Source of the DNA: Botryosphaeria dothidea
Lineage: Eukaryota > Ascomycota > Dothideomycetes > Botryosphaeriales > Botryosphaeriaceae
Assembly (NCBI GenBank): GCA_011503125.2
Contig: WWBZ02000008.1
Span: 744,001-808,000, forward strand
Length of the DNA: 64,000 bases
Reading direction: 5' to 3'
Within the stretch, counting starts at the first letter, position 1. Each line of letters opens with the position of its first letter. The translations under genes were made by a program, and so were the position numbers. Of the stretch, positions 1-13,100 are shown piece by piece. The notes beneath the pieces were generated by a model. The model was given only the letters and a program-made list of their open reading frames with translations, had not been told where the DNA came from and did no database searches.

Positions 1-2061
1 CTAACGGCGAATTTTATTAGGAGCTACTCTTTTTCCGAATTCTTATTAACCTCTAATACTTTAGTGTCCTCCTCTAATTACGGAGGAACTTCCTACTCCG
101 ACTATCTAATACTAGCAGCTTAAGCTGGGCGACGGGCAGGCGTATAAGGGTATGCATACTTCTAGTGTCCTAAAGCACTATAACGCGTGTAAAGCCTATT
201 CTAACGACGTCGGTTAATCTTATCTTAAGTTACCTATTTAGCTCTCCGGGTTAGTACGGCTTTAGCTGGGCCTATTAGTTCCTAGTCTATTTAGTCGTTT
301 TAAAGAGGCTTTAGATACGTAGTAGGTCTAGTAGTCGTTATTAATCGAGTAGATCTCTTATCGGTTTAAGGACTTAGGCTTCTCCTTCCTTAATACCTAC
401 TTCGTATAACTAACTTCTTAGCCTTATTAATAGCCTCTATATCGTTACTAGTTCTAGCTAGTAAGTTAGTAAATTCGTAGAACGTAAGATCTTCTAAGCT
501 CTTGCTAACTAGTCGGTCTTTTAGTTCCTAGCTAATTAAGTCTTAAAGAGAGTCTTTCTTTTGCTTATCGTCCCATGTAGTACTTTTGCTAGATTTAAGT
601 ATTAGGTGGCGGAACTTTACAAAGTATTCTCTAAAGGGGCCACCTTTTTGATGTAGGGCTCGGAGCTCGCGACGTGCTTTTTCCTCGCGATATAGGTCGC
701 TAAATACGGCCCTTAGCTATTCGAATAGGTCCTAGGTTATAGCCGTCTAGCTTAAGGATCTCCACTATAGTTATAAGTAGGTAAGCGCGGTTCCTCGTAG
801 CTAGTTAAATAGTAACGCTGCTTATATCGTTTCTAGGTAGCTTGCGTAATCGATTCGAAGTTTCTAATTTGCTTAATCAATCCAGGCTTCTAGCTCCTTT
901 CGTTCTCCTTTAAATTCTGCTAGCTCGGGTAGAATTTTTCTTAGCCTTTAACTTGCCGTAAGCGCTTAAGTAACCGCTTTAGCAATTACGGTTGGTAGGG
1001 TTTATACTTAAGCCGTCGGGGTGGACGTAGCTATTCCTACGCTAGGCTGCCTTATTATTAGTATAGTAGCCTGGCTATCTATTCGTGCCTGTAGCTAAGT
1101 AACTATTGTAAATAGTTGGTTCGCCTATTGCGGTGGGTCCTCTTGTTCGCGCTGCGGGGCCTCTTGCGGTTTATCTATTAGTTGGTCGTCTATTCTAGGA
1201 CGCGTCTTTAGGTGTCTTCTTAAGCGTCTCCTTAGGTGTCTTCTTAGGTGCCCTCTCTAAGATCTCCCTTTTAGATCTTCTTTTAGGGACTTCTTCGTGC
1301 CTTCTTAAACGCCACGCTGTCGTTTTATTAAAGGGCTTCCTTCGGGAACCTTCTCAAGTGCCTATACGGACACCTTCTTAAACGATTTCCTAGGTATAGT
1401 TAACTGGCAACGAGCCTAGCCACTATCCTATTCCTTAGGTAACTTAGGTAACTTAGATAAAGAGAAGCCGTGCTCACGTGAGAGCTTTGGCGCACGGAGG
1501 AAAGGGGAATAAGGATGTAGTGCTCACGTGGGAGCTATAGCGTATAGAGGAAAGGAGAATGAGAACGCAGTGCTTACGTGGGAGCTATAGCGTATAGAGG
1601 AAGGGAGAATGAGAACGCAGTGCTCACGTGGGAGCTATAGCGTATAGAGGAAGGGGAACCGTCGTAGTCGTTGCGTATCGTATCGTATTATCGCATCGTT
1701 CGGTTATTGTCGTACTCTTTACTGACTGAGCGAGGCCCTAAGGCGGCTATCTATAGTTGACCCCTACTATGCCATCGAGCTTTAGTAGTTCGAAAGAGGA
1801 GCTTAGTCTAATGTGATGGCTTGCATCCGGTGCACTCGCGGAAATATAGTGGCATTACTATCTACGAGAAGACTAAGCTAAAGAGAAAAGGAAGAAAGGT
1901 TTAAGCAAGATAGCGCTGCTTATATATCTCTCTAGAGTCCCTTTTACTAGTAGCGAGTTGCAGGGTTTTCTTGTTGAGCTTCGTTGAGCTTTAGGGTCCT
2001 CTTAACCCAAGGTCTCGCCGCAGGATCCATCTAAGGCACCCTTAGGGTTCAAACCGTAACA
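1..2061 (-). mobile_element. Gypsy-type family A, second copy (gag and LTR part), RIP-degraded, runs off the window
   Basis: This segment is a direct repeat of about 22,063-24,080 and ends at the same base of an LTR-like terminus (plus strand ending CCGTAACA, so minus strand starting TGTTACGG). On the minus strand the Gag reading is still visible near 850-960 (ILPELAEFKGERKELEAWID). Codons that read CAA/CAG in the other copy are TAA/TAG here, and the gag start ATG (complement of 1,191-1,193) has become ATA. These are CpA-to-TpA changes, the RIP signature. The gag continues past base 1. Sequence right of 2,061 is not shared with the right-hand copy, so this is either the next element in a tandem sharing an LTR or a separate insertion; the window does not decide. 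Confidence 0.85.
1471..1657. repeat. 50-bp minisatellite, four units, upstream of gag (left copy)
   Basis: The motif TGCTCACGTG, or a one-base variant, recurs at 1,471, 1,521, 1,571 and 1,621, giving an exact 50-bp period. It lies in the leader between the LTR and the gag start. The equivalent array in the right copy has only three units. Confidence 0.9.
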
Positions 2062-4418
2062 CGTTCTTTATATATATAAAGCTCGCCCCTTTGCTTTGTA
2101 GTTAGTTCTTTAGTCTAGTAATAAGTATTCCTCGCGTATAACTTAGTACGCCTTAAATTAGACCTTACTTACCTCCCTCGTCCCTCGTCCCTCGCCCCTC
2201 GTCTCTCGTATCTCGTACCCTCGCCCTTTAAACTATACTCTTATACTTTAGTATTACTTTACCCCTACTACCTTTACCGGCTTCGTTACCTCGTCTCTCC
2301 GCCCCCTTCTAAGATCCGTTTATTATATTATAGTAAGCTCTATTACTAGTAACTAGTTAACCTAGTTATCTTACGCGTAGTTAACTATCTAGTAGAGCTT
2401 TTTTTCTATCTCGGTATTCGTACGCTCTATTAATCTATCTATTTCTAGATAATAGGCTATTAAGATTCGTCTTTTAATCCTAAGTAATTAGTAAATCCTC
2501 TTCTATAGCTAGCTAATAAATTAGCTTCCCCTATTAGAGATAATAGCTACTAGGACTCTATAGTAGCGGTAGAAATAGCGAATAAATATTTTAGTAACTA
2601 TTTCTACTTCGATATCCTTATAGGCCTTAAGAATAACTTCTTTATCTAATCGATTAGTAATAACTATAAGTATTCGATATTCTTAGCTCTCGGGTAGCGG
2701 CCTAATAAAGTCGACTAAGATCTCTCTCTACTAACGGTTTAGTACTAGTAACGGCCGTAGTAGTTCTTATTTACGGTCTCTCTAGACTCTAGTCCTTCCG
2801 TAAACATCGTAGTTACGTATAAATCTTTGTATATCCGATATAAAGTTCGGCTAAAAGAACTACCTTATAATAAGAGCTATCGTTCTAATACGTCTAGAGT
2901 AAGCTATTATTATTAAATCGTAAAGTATCTAGATTAGCTTAGTTCTTAAAGGCTCGTAGTTTAGTATCTAACGTCTACTACGGAATAGTAGCTCTTCTTA
3001 ATTATTTAAGAAGTAATTAGTAATTAAGAGTTTAACTAGTTCTTCTAAATCGTTTAGTAGCGTTCTTCTACTCTCTCTTACTACTATTATAAGACGTCTA
3101 TAGTCCGGATCCGCTACTTTTACCTCTTACTAGAGCTACCGTAAATAGTTTTTAATTAACGTTACTTCTTATTCGTATACTAGTTCGTCTATAGATCTAT
3201 CTAATAGTTCGTCTACTAGTTTATCTACTAGTTTATCTACTTATTCGTCTACTCTTTATTCGGTTATAGCTTATCGTCTTATTTATACTAGTATTACTAG
3301 AACTCTCTAATAGTTAGCTTAAATCTTATCTAGGCTTAAGAGTTATATAATATAATATTAAAGCCTCTTATTATCTTAAGATACTAGTAAGTCTTAGTCT
3401 CTTTATATAAGTACGTTAGGCTAAGCTCTAAGCTTATCTAGACGGTAAGTAATAGTAAAGTTAGGCGGGGTAGTATACTAGTAGGGTATAATTCTACGGT
3501 AACCTAGCCTTTCTAGGGTAGTATAGGTTCTAAGTTCGAATCTTAGACCGCTTATCTACTCGTGGTATATACGTCCTACGTTAAAGTATACGTACCCGCG
3601 TTCTTTCTAGCGGTAATAAGGGGGAAAATCTATAGGTAGTTAGGGTAGGCTATAAGTAGCATGTACGTCCCACTATAAAAGTATACGTACCCGCGTTCTC
3701 TCTAGCGGTAATAAGGGGGAGAAGGGCTAGCTAGGCGCTTCTAAAAATAAATTTTAAGAGCGCTTTACTAGCGCTTATAAATAGGTAAGCCGGGACTTCT
3801 TATAGCTTAGTCTTAAGATTTATAGTTACCTCTCTCTATAGTTCCTTCCTCTTAGCTACTCTTCCTACTTTAGATACCGTTACCGATATATAGAAAAACT
3901 ATACTAAATAGAGTATCTACGGATACTACTATTATAGATAGAAAAGGTTTTTACCCGGGCTATCCTAAGAAAGTAGCCACGGTTTCCCCTTCTATATACC
4001 CTTATAGATAGCCATAGCTATATAGACCCTTCGGGGAGCTAAATTAGCTTAAAATTAAATTTATCTATCTATCTATCTAATAGTAAAGTTAAATTAGCTT
4101 AGAATTAGCTACTATCTTATTTACCTCTTAAAGAGCCGTCGGACTATTATAAAGTATTCGAGATTCTTATAGTCCGTAATAATCTTAAATTCTTTTACGC
4201 TTCGTAGCTCTATATTCTACTACTAAAGATACTTAATAATTATAAGAAGCTTCTTATCGTAGATCTCGTAGTTATACTTCGCTAGCGAGTTTTTCTTTAA
4301 GAAGTAGGTAACCGGCCGGAGTACTCTATTATTATCGTATTAGAATAAAATTTCTTCTATATAGTATCCTAAGAAGTTAGTCTCGAGAATTATCTTTCGG
4401 TCCGGGTCGAATTAGGTA
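2062..4418 (-). mobile_element. Gypsy-type family A, 3' pol half (RNase H, integrase), RIP-degraded
   Basis: Minus-strand readings give the 3' half of a Gypsy pol. The RNase H domain starts at the right edge (Asp-Pro-Asp-Arg followed by Glu-Thr-Asp, then [20 protein letters not shown] at about 4,240-4,310). NFTITYRLDKL follows at about 3,430-3,463, and an integrase core is at about 2,380-2,800 (ISVDFI-PLPES, then DRGSQF-like text). Every domain carries stops. The reading continues directly into 20,469-22,060, which shows that 4,419-20,468 is inserted DNA. A C/T-rich stretch at 2,175-2,225 (purine-rich on the element's sense strand) lies where a polypurine tract would be expected. Confidence 0.8.
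3464..4077 (+). mobile_element. SINE-like element with tRNA-like head and LINE-like tail
   Basis: A 614-bp insertion in the RNase H region of family A is flanked by the 14-bp direct repeat TAATAGTAAAGTTA (3,450-3,463 and 4,078-4,091). Removing it restores the Gypsy frame. The head carries a B-box-like AGTTCGAATC (about 3,531-3,540), as in tRNA-derived SINEs. The tail (about 4,010-4,077) closely resembles the 3' end of the LINEs at 17,100-17,153 and 20,390-20,453, including ATAGAC-CC, GGGAGCTA and the terminal (TATC)n. An internal duplication with a period of about 95 bp (3,553-3,613 and 3,660-3,722) repeats CGTACCCGCGTTC. It carries RIP. This fits a LINE-mobilised SINE. Confidence 0.75.
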
Positions 4419-4737
4419 TAATAATACGGAGGTAAATAAGTATAAGAGACTTAAACCTATAAGATCTAATATAAGGGGCTAGGCTTAAGAGATAAGAAAT
4501 AAGAAAAAAGATAGAAAGATATAGATAAGTCTACGGAGAATAAGATAGTCTAAGAAAGATATAAAGTTACTAGACTAAAGAACTAACTACGAGGTAGAGA
4601 AAGCGAGGTTTATATATATAAAGAACTAACTAAAATACTAGCTTTCTAATTTATAAGTAGGTAAGTCTAGATCTTAGTACTAAGTTAACGAAGCTAAAAG
4701 GGAAGTAAAGGGTCTATAGACTAGAATTCTAATATTA
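4419..4737 (-). repeat. 3' LTR of element B
   Basis: Matches 9,798-10,116 over its whole length. It begins TAATAATACGG and ends CTAATATTA, both consistent with original TG...CA ends converted by RIP. It contains a palindromic TTTATATATATAAAG-like core at about 4,609-4,624. Confidence 0.85.
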
Positions 4738-7700
4738 TTCTTCTCTTCTAGAAAGGATAAGTTTCCTAAGAGCTAGGGGGTCGAGGTTTTAAAGAGTACT
4801 TTTAGTAGAAATAGTTAAATACTACCGTTTCTTAAATAGAATTATATAGTTTCTAAGTAAGTTTAAAGTAATCTTTCTAGCGGATAAGATACTAGTAAGT
4901 TTCTCTACGAATCCGAATATTAAAAAGTTCTTTAATTAGCTATTCTTCTTCGCTATTAATAATAATAGGTAGTAGTAGGGCTTAACGTTAGCCTAGTAGG
5001 AGATCCTCTACTACTAGTTTAAGAAAGAAGATATTAAAGATAGAATATAATCGAACGAAGGTAGGAAGATTAAGTTTATATATATAGGAGAAGATTTTAC
5101 GTTTAATAAGAAAAGGCCCTAAGCGCTTAAAGTCTAGCTTATTCGAAGGTTAAGTAGTAGAAATAAACTTTCGGAGTAGCTAAACCCGTTAACTAGGCCT
5201 TAGAATTAGTAGTAGAATTCTATACTTATTAGTCTATTCTAAGAAGATATCTTAGATAAGTCGAAGTTCGGATTATAGAAAACTATTAAGTTTTTCTATA
5301 CGTTTTTAAAAGTTCTAGAGCTCTAACGGTAGTAGTAGAGTAGAATCCGAACGCTAAAGAATCTAAAAACGAGGGTAATAACTATAGTTAGTAAAGAACG
5401 AAGTAACTCGGGTAGTAGTAGAAGGAGCGTTATTATAGGTAAATTCTACTAGAGTAAGATAGTTTACCTAGTCGTTCTATTAATAGAAGATATAGGTACG
5501 GAGGTATTATTTAAGGAACTAGTTTATTCTTTTAGTTTAGCTATCTATTTATAGGTAGAAGGTAGTACTAAGCTTAGAACGGATCTAGAGTAAGAAAGCG
5601 AGAGTCTTCGTATACTTAGAGGTAAAAATAGATCTACGGTCTAATATAGCTATATCTAGAAGCCTATAGAGTCGGAATATAAAATCTTAGTAAAGTCGAG
5701 TAAAGATAGCGGAGTTAAGTTCGTCTATAGTAGAAATAAAGTAAGCTATCTTACTTAGCCGATCTACGACTATAAGAATAGCTATTTTTTCTTTAAAGTC
5801 CGGGAGATATATAATTAAATCGAAGCTAACCTTAGTCTAACGTCGCTAAGAAACTTCTAGAAACTTAAGGTACCCGTAGAAAGCGTAGTAAACTAGCTTA
5901 ATACGAGAGTAAACTTCGTAGTTTCTAATAAACTATACGATAGTTCCTCTTATTTTTAGCTACTAGAAGTTACGAGAGATCTTCTTAAAGGTTACTATCT
6001 AGCTAAGATATCTAGTAGTAGAATATAAATAGTAGGACTAGATAATCTTAAGACGGAGTTTAGAATCTTTAGAAATATAGATAAGATTATTTACTATTAA
6101 TAAACTATCTTAGTTCTTTATATAGATACTAAGGTTAATAGTCTTAAGTCGAGGTATTCTAGATTTAAGAGTAAAGAGAACTTCTTATCTAAACGAGTCT
6201 AATTCGAGGGCGTAACGAATTTTCGAAGCGAGGGTAGTTTCTAAGAGAGATAGTTAAAACTTCTTAGGTTCTAAGATAGAAATAGAATCTTTACTCTTTC
6301 TTTAAGAAGGGCGGTTCTCTAACCTTCTAGTTAAAGCGTCTATACGTTTATTACTAGTTCTAGGCCGGTAGATAATCTTAAAATCGAGTTCTTAAAGTTC
6401 TATAGCCTAACGAGCTTATCGGCGGTTTAGAATTCTCTTCGAAGTAAAGATAGTTAAATTCGAGTAATCTATATAAATAAGAAGCGGGCTAGTAAGGTTC
6501 GTAATTAAGGGGTACTATTCTTTAATAGACTCTACTATTACTAGTAGTTTCTTATCGCTAATTCTATAATTCTCTTTAGTAGAAGTTATTTTTCTAGAGA
6601 AGTAGGCTACTAGGTATAGAAGCTATTTCCTATCGAGATATTCGTACTACTATAAAAGAATTCTAGAGATAATAAGGTCGGAGGAGTCTATTTTAAAAAT
6701 AGTATCGAGTTCTAGTTTTAAGTATTAAAGAATCGGATAAGAATAGAAGGCGTTCTTTAAGGTATTAAATAAGTTTTACTACTTAGAGATCTAACTAAAT
6801 AGTTTCTCTTTACGTAGTAACTAGAATAAAGAGGTAGCGAGTCTTAAATATTCCTTAATAAATCGACGGTAAAAGTTTATAAAGCTAAGAAACGACTAAA
6901 CGTCTATAACGTTTCGTAGTATTTCCTAGTTCTTAACCGTATCGATCTTAGCCGGGTCTATACTAAGTTCTTCTAGAGAAATAATAAATCTAAGGAACTT
7001 AGTTAAGGTAATAAAGAATTTATACTTCTCGCCTTTAACGTAAAGGCCTACTTATAGAAGTACTTCGAGAATTTATCGGACGTATAAATCGTGTTCTTAT
7101 TAGTTCTTTAAGTAGATTAAAACGTCGTCTAAATAAACTACGTAAAACCTATCTAGAAATATACGGAGAACGTTATTAATAAATTACTAGTAAGTAGCGG
7201 GGGCGTTAGTTAAACTAAAGGGTATAACTATATACTCGAAGAGTTTATAACGAGTACGGAAGGCTATAAGATACTTATTACTCTTTTAAATACGGATTAA
7301 GTTAAAAGCTCTACGTAGGTTAAGTTTAGTAAAAACTTTAGCCTTTTAAAGCTATTAAAGAATATTATTAATTCGTAGTAAGAGATAACGATTCTTTTTA
7401 GTAATAGTATTAAGTTCTCTATAATTAATATAGAGTCTAATACTATTACTATTAGGTTTACGAACGAAAAAGATTAGAGAGACGGAGAATAAGATTAAGA
7501 GTTAAATAAAGCCTTTAGTCTAGTACTCGTAGAGGTATTCGCGAAGAGCCTTAAGCTTAAGGTCTAATATAGAATAAAGTAGGCTAAAGAGTAGTTTTTT
7601 ATCGTTTTTTAATTTTATAGCGTAGTTTACGTAGCGGTAAGGAGGAAGCTTATCGGTAGATACTTTTAAAAATAAGAATAATAGGTCGTAGTACTTAAGA

Positions 7701-9797
7701 GAGATAGTTTATCGTATTTCCTCTTTTAATTCTTCGGGGGTTATAGAGCTAAGTCTATCTCTAGAATTAAGATATTTAGATATCTCTTCTATAGAGATAG
7801 TAAATAGCTACTAATCTCTCTTCTTAATAAGGCGTTAGTACGCCTTATAGAAAATAGAGGTAACCGTAGAACGAAGTAGCGAGAAAACGAAGGTTATCGA
7901 AGTAGGCTAAGTAGACGAAGTAGACGAAGTAGACGAAGTAGGCGAAGTAGACGAAGTAGGCGGAGGTCGAGTAGGTAAATAGTTTATCTAGTAGAACGGG
8001 GAGGTAAACGAAATCGTATTCTTTAACTAATTAATTAGCGGATTATACCTCTTAAGCTATAAACGTCTAAGAATAAGCGGATATTCTACGATATTTATAA
8101 CTTAAAAGGTAGTAGTCTCGAGGTATTAGTTAATAAGTAAGAGAAGATCGATTTCGTAGGATAGGTATTCTATTTCTCTATTAGTAAGTTTAATCTTTTA
8201 AGAAACGGGTTTTTTATAGGGGTAGAGACTATATATATATAGAAATTATCGATTAACGAATTATTCTAAAGTACCGAAGTTAATTATAGTAGTAGCTAAA
8301 AGTCTATTAAAAACTAAGGTATTAATAACTAGAAGACGTTCTATTCCTAAGTCGTATTTACTATAAAGTAGTTTAGGCGGGCTACTAGTAAACGAGAGTT
8401 TTCTAAGGTTCGAATTAAGGTTACTAAGGACTAAAAACGAATTAAATAAGTATATAGCCGCGGATACGGCGAACGAGATAGGCGGGCTAGATAGAGGCCG
8501 CGAGGCTACTAGCCGCCTTAATTTTTTAGCTAGTATAGAACTATAGCTACGGGTAGTAAATTAAAGACCGGGTTACTAGTTATAAATTACGAGGTAGTAG
8601 TTATCGAATTAAGGTTTAAACCCTTTAGACTCTTTACCTTAGAGTACTTACGTATCTAGTAGTTCGGATTACTATAGTAAGTATAGAGGTTATTAGCTTT
8701 TCGGTATACTTTTCGAGTAGTAGTATTAAGTTCTATAGATTCCGTAGTTAGCTAAGTTATCTAAGGTATACTAGAAGATATAGCTAAGAATCTAACTATA
8801 GAAGTAGATATAGAAATATTTTATAGTCTAGAGGCCGTAGTAGTATATTTCTTCTTAAGATATCGAGCGTATAAAAAGTAATCTAAAGAGATATAGGTAT
8901 TTATAAAGTCTTAAAACTTCTTAGATATCTCTCGTCTAATAAGAAGATCTTTAAGGTTATTTTTAAGGCTATTACGAAAGTATATAATTTTAATATTATT
9001 CTATATCTAACCGAGAATCGTAGTAAGTAAGACGAAGCGAGAGTAGTAGTCTAAGTATAAGGTTTCTTAGCGAAGGTTCTAAATAGCGCGTTCTATAGTA
9101 GTCTAAGTATCTAGATTATTAAAGACTTAGCTAAGAGCCTTATAGAAGTCTTAGTAGATTATAAAGAAGATCTCGCTAGTAGTTTAGTTAACGTATAATT
9201 TAAACTAAGTATAGGTAGTATCCCGAAGGTATAAGCCTATATACCGAATCTTAGTAGGTTTAGTATCGAAAGTAGATAGGTTAGAGCCGAACTTTAACTA
9301 AAGTTACGTAGAGAAGTTCTCGAATTCGGCGCGGTTTTCTTTAAAGAACTCTAGGTCGGCGACTTTAGTAATATAAATACGAGGTAGAGTAAGTTCCGAG
9401 GTAACGAATTAGATATAGATCGTAGATAGAATAGGAGTTAAAGAAATCCTAAGGGCATGCGTTTATCTAAGTATAAAATAATCTATAAGATAGAGAGCCT
9501 TATTTAAGAAGTTCTAAGATATAATATTTAGGCTAGTAATAACTTATTAAAGCGAGAAGCGATCTAAGAAGTAGGCTTAAAAATAGTATAAGCGAAATTT
9601 AGTAGAAAGCGGATAACTAGGCGGAAGCGGGGAAAAAGTACTGTTAAATATAGTAGGGTCGGTTTCTAGAAAGAGTCCTAAGAAATTCTAGACTTTATTT
9701 AGAGAACCTTAAGGGTCTAGAGGTACGGATTATTCTTATAATATAATAGAAAGCTAACTTAAGCCTAGAACGAATTAGTTTAGAGTCTAATAAAGTA

Positions 9798-10116
9798 AAA
9801 TAATACGGAGGTAAATAAGTATAAGGAGCTTAGACCTATAAGATCTAATATAAGAAGCTAGGCTTAAGGAATAAGAAATAAGAAGAAAGATAGAAAGATA
9901 TAGATAAGTCTACGGAGAATAAGGTAGTCTAAGAAGAATATAAAGTTACTAGACTAAAGAACTAACTACGAGATAGAGGAAGCGAGGTTTATATATATAA
10001 AGAACTAACTAAAATACTAGCTTCTTAATTTATAAGTAGGTAAGTCTAGATCTCGGTACTAAGTTAACGAAGCTAAAAGAAAAGTAAGGGGTCTATAGAC
10101 TAGAATCCTAATATTA
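9798..10116 (-). repeat. 5' LTR of element B
   Basis: Direct repeat of 4,419-4,737. The few differences are mostly transitions, as expected when RIP has hit the two copies independently. Its last bases (CTAATATTA) plus the following GGTAAG form the target duplicated by the outer LINE. Confidence 0.85.
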
Positions 10117-10122
10117 GGTAAG

Positions 10123-13100
10123 GAAAAAAAAATATAACTACGCTAAAAAATCGACTCTAAGCTACGGCGCCGGGAGAGGGCCCTAGGAACTCTTCTAGGT
10201 CTAGCGAGACTCGAAATACTACTTAGAGTAGCTATAGCTATATTATAGTTAATATAAAAGCTATAGAAAGAGGCGAATAGCCCCCTCTAGTAACTACCTC
10301 TATCTAACTATAGCGTACTTCTAATAAACCGTAGAATACTTAGTATAGCGTAGAATACGTTAAGAGAGTCTTAAAAATAGTAGATACTCTCCTCTAAGCT
10401 CTATAAGTATCTACTAGCCTCTCTTTAGTTCTCTCTAGTTAGATAAAAAATTTTCTCGATATTACTAAGATAATCTTTTAGAATTATATTACTATTTACT
10501 AAAAGGCGACTACTAAGAAGCTAGACCTTAAAGATATTCTTAAAAAGGTCTAATAGGTCTAGAAGATAGTTAGCTAACTTTAAACTACTTCTACGCCCGT
10601 AGTATCTAGCTAAGCTAATATTATAGCCCGAGTAGCTCTAAAGTCTCCTACCCTTCTAACTACTACTAAGCTTACTCTATACTTTCCGAATAAGACTAAT
10701 AAATAGAAGGTTACTAATCTTATTAACGAGGTTATTATTAAGAAGATCTAAATAGAAAAAAGCCTAGCTTATAAAAGAGTACTAGTAGCTAAGAAGCTTC
10801 CTAGTAAAAACGTTAAGCTCTTTATATCTAATACTTAGACTAGAGTAGCCCTTCTCTAGAATTAGAAATAGACTATAGAACTAGATAGAAAAGTCTATTC
10901 TAACTAGTAGCTCTACTTAGTACTAGTCTATAACGTTCCTCTTAAAAATATTAATACTAAGAATTTCTAGGCCGCCTAAACCCTTTAGAATTAGAACCTA
11001 TTCTTATATCTAGAACTACGTATTAGTAAGCTAGCCTAGCTAAAAAGAAAGCTCCTAGAGAAGAAGACGTACTTAGCTATTATTCTTAGTACTATAGACC
11101 CCGAGGTAGCTAACTAGATTATTACTAAAGAACTTATTAGTAACTATACTCTCTATATAGTAGAGTACTATAATATAATCTTTATAGTAACCTAGTACTT
11201 TAAGTACTAGAATTATAGCTATATCTCTACTTACTATAGAAGAGAGAATAGATACGGCTAGTACGCTAAGATATATAATATCTACGAGTACCCTAAAGAG
11301 AAGACGTAATATATAAACTATAACTAAGAGTATACGGCCTAAAGTAACTTCTATCTAACGCGTAGAGCCCGTTAGGCTAAGACTATTAAGGCCCGCCTAG
11401 CGGTACTAGAGAGATATAAAAAAGATACCCCTACGGCTAAAATATAGCTCTAAACTAACTAGTTAACGGTTAGGCTAAGAAAGAGGCTTAGAGAAGAGAA
11501 GCCGACTAAGAGAGAGCTAGGTAGGCTAAGGAACCTAAGCCGCCCCCCGCCTTCTAACTAGATACGGTTTACTAGACTTAATAGCTCCTAGTATACCTCG
11601 GGGAAAGAGCCTACGAGAACTTCCGCCTCCTCGTAATCTATACTACTAACCTCCTCGTAATCTAACTTAGAAATAGAAGAAAGTTAATATTAGATATAAG
11701 CTCTTTCTCTATTATATAGTATAACGTCTATAAGAGTAAGAATAGAGTAATACTTCCGTTCTTTAAGGAGGTTAACCTAAGAATCTACTATATCCTAGCT
11801 ATCTAGAAGCCTTAGAGGAACCCGAGAATTAAGATAATAGTAAGATACTCTATCTACTATATAGTTTTCCCTTAGAAGAAAGTAGTAAGAACCTACTTCT
11901 TTATAAGTAAGGCTATTATCCTCGACTTCTAGTAAGTAATAATCTACTTACTAAATCTTATTATACTATCTATTACTACTAAAAAAATATAACTATACTA
12001 AAAAATCGATTCTAAGCTACGGCGCCGAAGAGAGGCTCTAGAACTCTTTCTAGGCTTCGCGAGTTCTAAAATAGTACTTAAGATAACTATAGCCGCGAAG
12101 TAGTTAATATAGAGAATATAGAAAAAGGCGAATAGCCTCCCCTAGTAACTATTTCTATCTAGCTTTAATATATCTCTAAGAAACCGTAGAGTATCTAGTA
12201 TAGCGTAGAATACGTTAAGAGAGTCTTAAAAATAGTAGATACCCTCCTCTAAGCCTCTATAAACTATCCGCTAGCCTCTCTTTAGTTCCTCTAGCTAGGT
12301 AAAAAATTTTCTCGATATTACTAAGATAATCTTCTAGAATTATATTACTATTTACTAGAAGGTAGCTACTAAGAAGCTAGGCCTTAAGAATATTCTTAAA
12401 GAGATCTAATAGATCTAAAAGATAGTTAACCGTATCTAGAACTATCTCTATAATCTATATCTAATACTCGTAGCTAGGTATAAAATTATAGCCTAAGTAG
12501 CCTCCGAAGCCCTCTACCCTCCTAGCTACTACTAAAACTTACTCTCTACTTTCTAGAAATAGTAAATAGATAAAAAATAGCTAAGCTCTTAATAAGATAA
12601 TTATTAGAAAAGATTCTAGGTAGAAAAAGCTAGGCGTATAAGAAAAGTACTTACTACTAAGAAGCTCCCTAGTAGAGACGTTAGAATCTTTATACTCAGA
12701 TAAAGTAACTAGAATAGCTCTTCTCTAGAACTAGAAATAGACTATAGAACTAGAAAAGAAGTTAGGCCTAACTAGTAGCTATACTTAGTACTAGTATATA
12801 ACGTCTCTCAGAAGAAATCGATACTATAGACTCTAAGCTATCTAAACTATTTAGAAAGTAGAATCCTATCTCTATATCTAGAACTACGTATTAGTAAGCT
12901 AGCCTAGCTAAAGACGGAAGCTCCTAGAGAGAAGAAAACTTACTCGGCTATTATTCTTAGTACTATAAACCCGAAACCGCTAACTAGATTATTAATAAGA
13001 GCTTATTATTAACTTTACTATCTATATAGCGTAGTACTATAACGTAGTCTTTATAGTAACTTAGTATTTTAAGTACTAGGCCTACGGTTATATTACTAAC

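Larger units (their letters stand above)
4419..10116 (-). mobile_element. Gypsy-type LTR retrotransposon B, full length, RIP-degraded
   Basis: Two near-identical 319-bp LTRs bound a 5.7-kb element. The left LTR is preceded by GGTA (4,415-4,418) and the right LTR is followed by GGTA (10,117-10,120), a remnant target duplication. On the minus strand a Gypsy reverse transcriptase is readable at about 6,600-7,400, with YLDD retained at 7,118-7,141, then a fingers/thumb region like LTKFLRFIIS and FINFYRRFIKEYSRLA. RNase H and integrase follow leftward and gag lies to the right (about 8,400-9,790). Dozens of stops and near-zero CpA/TpG make it non-functional. It is inserted in the family A pol. Confidence 0.85.

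Noticed and set aside
1471..1657. Possible CRISPR-like array
   Set aside because: Direct 50-bp tandem units without spacers, in a eukaryotic retroelement.
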